A DNA stretch of 15,050 nucleotides from UBA1724 sp963632245 (GTDB lineage: Bacteria; Verrucomicrobiota; Lentisphaeria; Oligosphaerales; Oligosphaeraceae). The first letter of the stretch is position 1. Every line of letters starts with the position of its first letter. Location: the NCBI GenBank assembly GCA_963632245.1, contig CAVGTF010000048.1, positions 1 to 15,050 of the forward strand, written 5' to 3'. Shown here piece after piece: positions 13,602-15,050 of the stretch. The position numbers and the translations under genes are program-made. A model generated the notes under the pieces. That model had not been told where the DNA came from and did not search any database. It saw only the letters and a program-made list of their open reading frames with translations.

Positions 13602-14882
13602 ATGTCAACCATCGTCGTCGTCGGAACCCAATGGGGGGATGAAGGAAAGGGGAAGATCGTGGACTTCCTGGCTGCGCAGGCCGATGTGGTGGCGCGCTTC
13701 CAGGGCGGAAGCAACGCCGGCCACACCGTCGTTGCCGACGGACACGACTTCAAACTCCATCTGCTGCCCTCCGGAATCCTCTATCCCGGATGCACCTGCA
13801 TCATCGGAAACGACGTGGTGCTGGATCCCGTTTGCCTGTTGAAGGAGCTGGACGACCTCAAGACGGTGGGAAAGACCGCCGATGGCCTGCGCATCTCCAA
13901 TCGCGCCCACGTGGTCATGCCCTATCATAAGCTCATGGACAACCTCCAGGAGCGCTGGAAGGGCGATGGAAAGGTGGGCACCACCGGTCGCGGCATTGGA
14001 CCATGCTATGCGGACGCCGCCGACCGCATCGGCATCCGCGTGGTCTCCTGGATGGACCGCGAGGCCTTCGCGAAGGAATTGAAGTCCACGCTTGCCTACA
14101 AGAACAAGATCCTGGAGGCCTTCGGCGAGAAGCCCCTGGAGTTCGAGTCCATCTTCGAGGAATACTGCGGCTATGCTGACCGTCTGCGTCCCTACGTCTG
14201 CGATACTGGCGCTCTGGTTTCCCGGCTGATTGCCGAGGATCGGAAGGTCCTCTTCGAGGGTGCCCAGGCCGCCATGCTGGACCTCTCTCACGGCACCTAT
14301 CCCTTTGTGACTAGCTCCCATCCCACCGCCGGCGCCGCCTGCGTGGGACTGGGCATTGGTCCCAAGTGCATTCACAAGGTCGTGGGCGTTGTGAAGGCGT
14401 ATGCCACTCGCGTGGGCGAAGGACCCTTCCCCACCGAATTGCTCAACGAGACCGGCACGCGCCTCCGGGAGATCGCCCATGAATACGGTGCCACCACCGG
14501 ACGTCCCCGTCGTTGCGGCTGGCTGGATCTGGCGGTGATCCGGTATGCGGTGCAGCTCAACGGACTGGATTGCATTGCCCTGACTCGTCTGGATATCCTG
14601 GATTCCTTCCCCGAAATCCAGATTTGCACCGGCTATCGGTATCAGGGTGAAATCCTCCAGGAGTTCCCTGCCAGCCTGAAGGTGCTGGGAGAGGTGGAGC
14701 CCATCTACGAGACTCTCCCCGGCTGGATGGCGGATACCACCCAGTGCCGCGAATTCTCCCAGCTTCCCGCGAATTGCCAGAAATACGTGGAACGCATCGG
14801 CGAAATCGCTGGCGCACCCGTCGGAATCGTCTCCGTGGGACCCGAACGAGACCACACCATCGTCCGTCAGAAGATGTTCTAG
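13602..14882 (+). CDS. purA: Adenylosuccinate synthetase
   Basis: 426 residues from ATG 13602, with ribosome site AGGAGA at 13585-13590. It condenses IMP and aspartate using GTP to give adenylosuccinate, the committed step to AMP; PurB in the same block completes that step. The GTP-binding loop is GTQWGDEGKGK (8-18) with catalytic Asp13. The IMP loop GGSNAGHT carries catalytic His41, the same number as in E. coli. Further motifs are TTGRGIGPCYADAA, LFEGAQAAMLDLSHGTYPFVTSS, the aspartate loop GATTGRPRRCGWLD and the C-terminal SVGPERDHTI. Length is normal (E. coli 432). It is the last gene of the purine block and is closed by a strong terminator 29 nt downstream. Confidence 0.97.
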   Translation: MSTIVVVGTQWGDEGKGKIVDFLAAQADVVARFQGGSNAGHTVVADGHDFKLHLLPSGILYPGCTCIIGNDVVLDPVCLLKELDDLKTVGKTADGLRISNRAHVVMPYHKLMDNLQERWKGDGKVGTTGRGIGPCYADAADRIGIRVVSWMDREAFAKELKSTLAYKNKILEAFGEKPLEFESIFEEYCGYADRLRPYVCDTGALVSRLIAEDRKVLFEGAQAAMLDLSHGTYPFVTSSHPTAGAACVGLGIGPKCIHKVVGVVKAYATRVGEGPFPTELLNETGTRLREIAHEYGATTGRPRRCGWLDLAVIRYAVQLNGLDCIALTRLDILDSFPEIQICTGYRYQGEILQEFPASLKVLGEVEPIYETLPGWMADTTQCREFSQLPANCQKYVERIGEIAGAPVGIVSVGPERDHTIVRQKMF

Positions 14883-14903
14883 AAGGCAGAACCCCCGACG
14901 ATA

Positions 14904-14945
14904 GAAAAAGGGCCGTCGCTGTTTCAGCGACGGTCTTTTTGTTTT
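14904..14945 (+). terminator. Strong intrinsic terminator of the purine block
   Basis: CCGTCGCTG (14913-14921) pairs perfectly with CAGCGACGG (14925-14933) around a TTT loop, extended by G-T and G-C pairs to 11 pairs (14911-14935). A short A-run (14905-14909) precedes it and TTTTTGTTTT (14936-14945) follows. This is the clearest terminator in the window. Confidence 0.9.
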
Positions 14946-15050
14946 CTGGGGGGGATTCTCCTACAAAAAAGTGAAAATTCCTCCGGGGATTCCTTGTTTT
15001 CGGAACGAAAAGTGCGCATACTATTCCTAGTGCCGGACGCGATTCTATGG
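14946..15050 (+). promoter_or_regulatory. Possible promoter and operator for a gene beyond the window
   Basis: This A/T-richer stretch after the terminator holds a weak promoter match: TTGTTT (14994-14999), a 19-nt spacer, and TACTAT (15019-15024). Between the boxes is a perfect inverted repeat TTTTCG-GAA-CGAAAA (14997-15011). Upstream, GGGGATTC occurs twice (14951-14958 and 14985-14992), 34 nt apart. An ATG at 15047 may be the next start, but nothing of that gene is visible. The 19-nt spacer is longer than ideal. Confidence 0.3.

Overview
The window is G+C-rich bacterial DNA. Every gene I can support lies on the + strand. There are ten intact protein-coding genes plus one 5'-truncated gene, and no tRNA, rRNA, CRISPR array, transposase or phage gene is visible. 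Three features suggest an uncultured-type member of the PVC group (Lentisphaerota/Kiritimatiellota/Verrucomicrobiota-like): a Ser/Thr kinase fused to an extracytoplasmic Cache sensor, a glycoside-hydrolase-like protein with a CBM9-like tail, and a small GGQ (RF-1 domain) protein of a type I associate with that group. The placement is an inference of moderate strength; no marker rRNA is present.

Layout. Positions 2-2104 hold a secreted-carbohydrate-enzyme-like protein (TIM-barrel plus CBM9-like domain, N-terminus outside the window), followed by a terminator-like hairpin. Positions 2233-4719 encode a membrane Ser/Thr kinase with a C-terminal dCache sensor. Positions 4779-5597 encode an amidohydrolase, and 5640-6104 a small RF-1/GGQ-domain protein. 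Positions 6105-6556 have no gene; they carry a hairpin-rich block with two 69-nt direct repeats (about 96% identical by eye) and end in a 38-nt pure pyrimidine tract before proA (6557-7834). A terminator follows proA. Then comes a leader with mutually exclusive stems and a second terminator, and after it the purine block: purC (8105), purB (9054), guaA (10568), hisH (12126), hisF (12768) and purA (13602-14882), closed by a strong intrinsic terminator. The last 100 nt hold a possible promoter for a gene beyond the window.

How the genes fit together. PurC makes SAICAR, and PurB converts SAICAR to AICAR and adenylosuccinate to AMP. HisH/HisF release AICAR as the by-product of imidazole-glycerol-phosphate synthesis. 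PurA commits IMP to AMP, and GuaA makes GMP from XMP. The block therefore joins histidine and purine synthesis at AICAR and controls both nucleotide branches. The most interesting non-coding signals are the attenuator-like leader of purC, the pyrimidine tracts that replace Shine-Dalgarno sites ahead of proA, purC and purB, and the tandem structured repeats ahead of proA.
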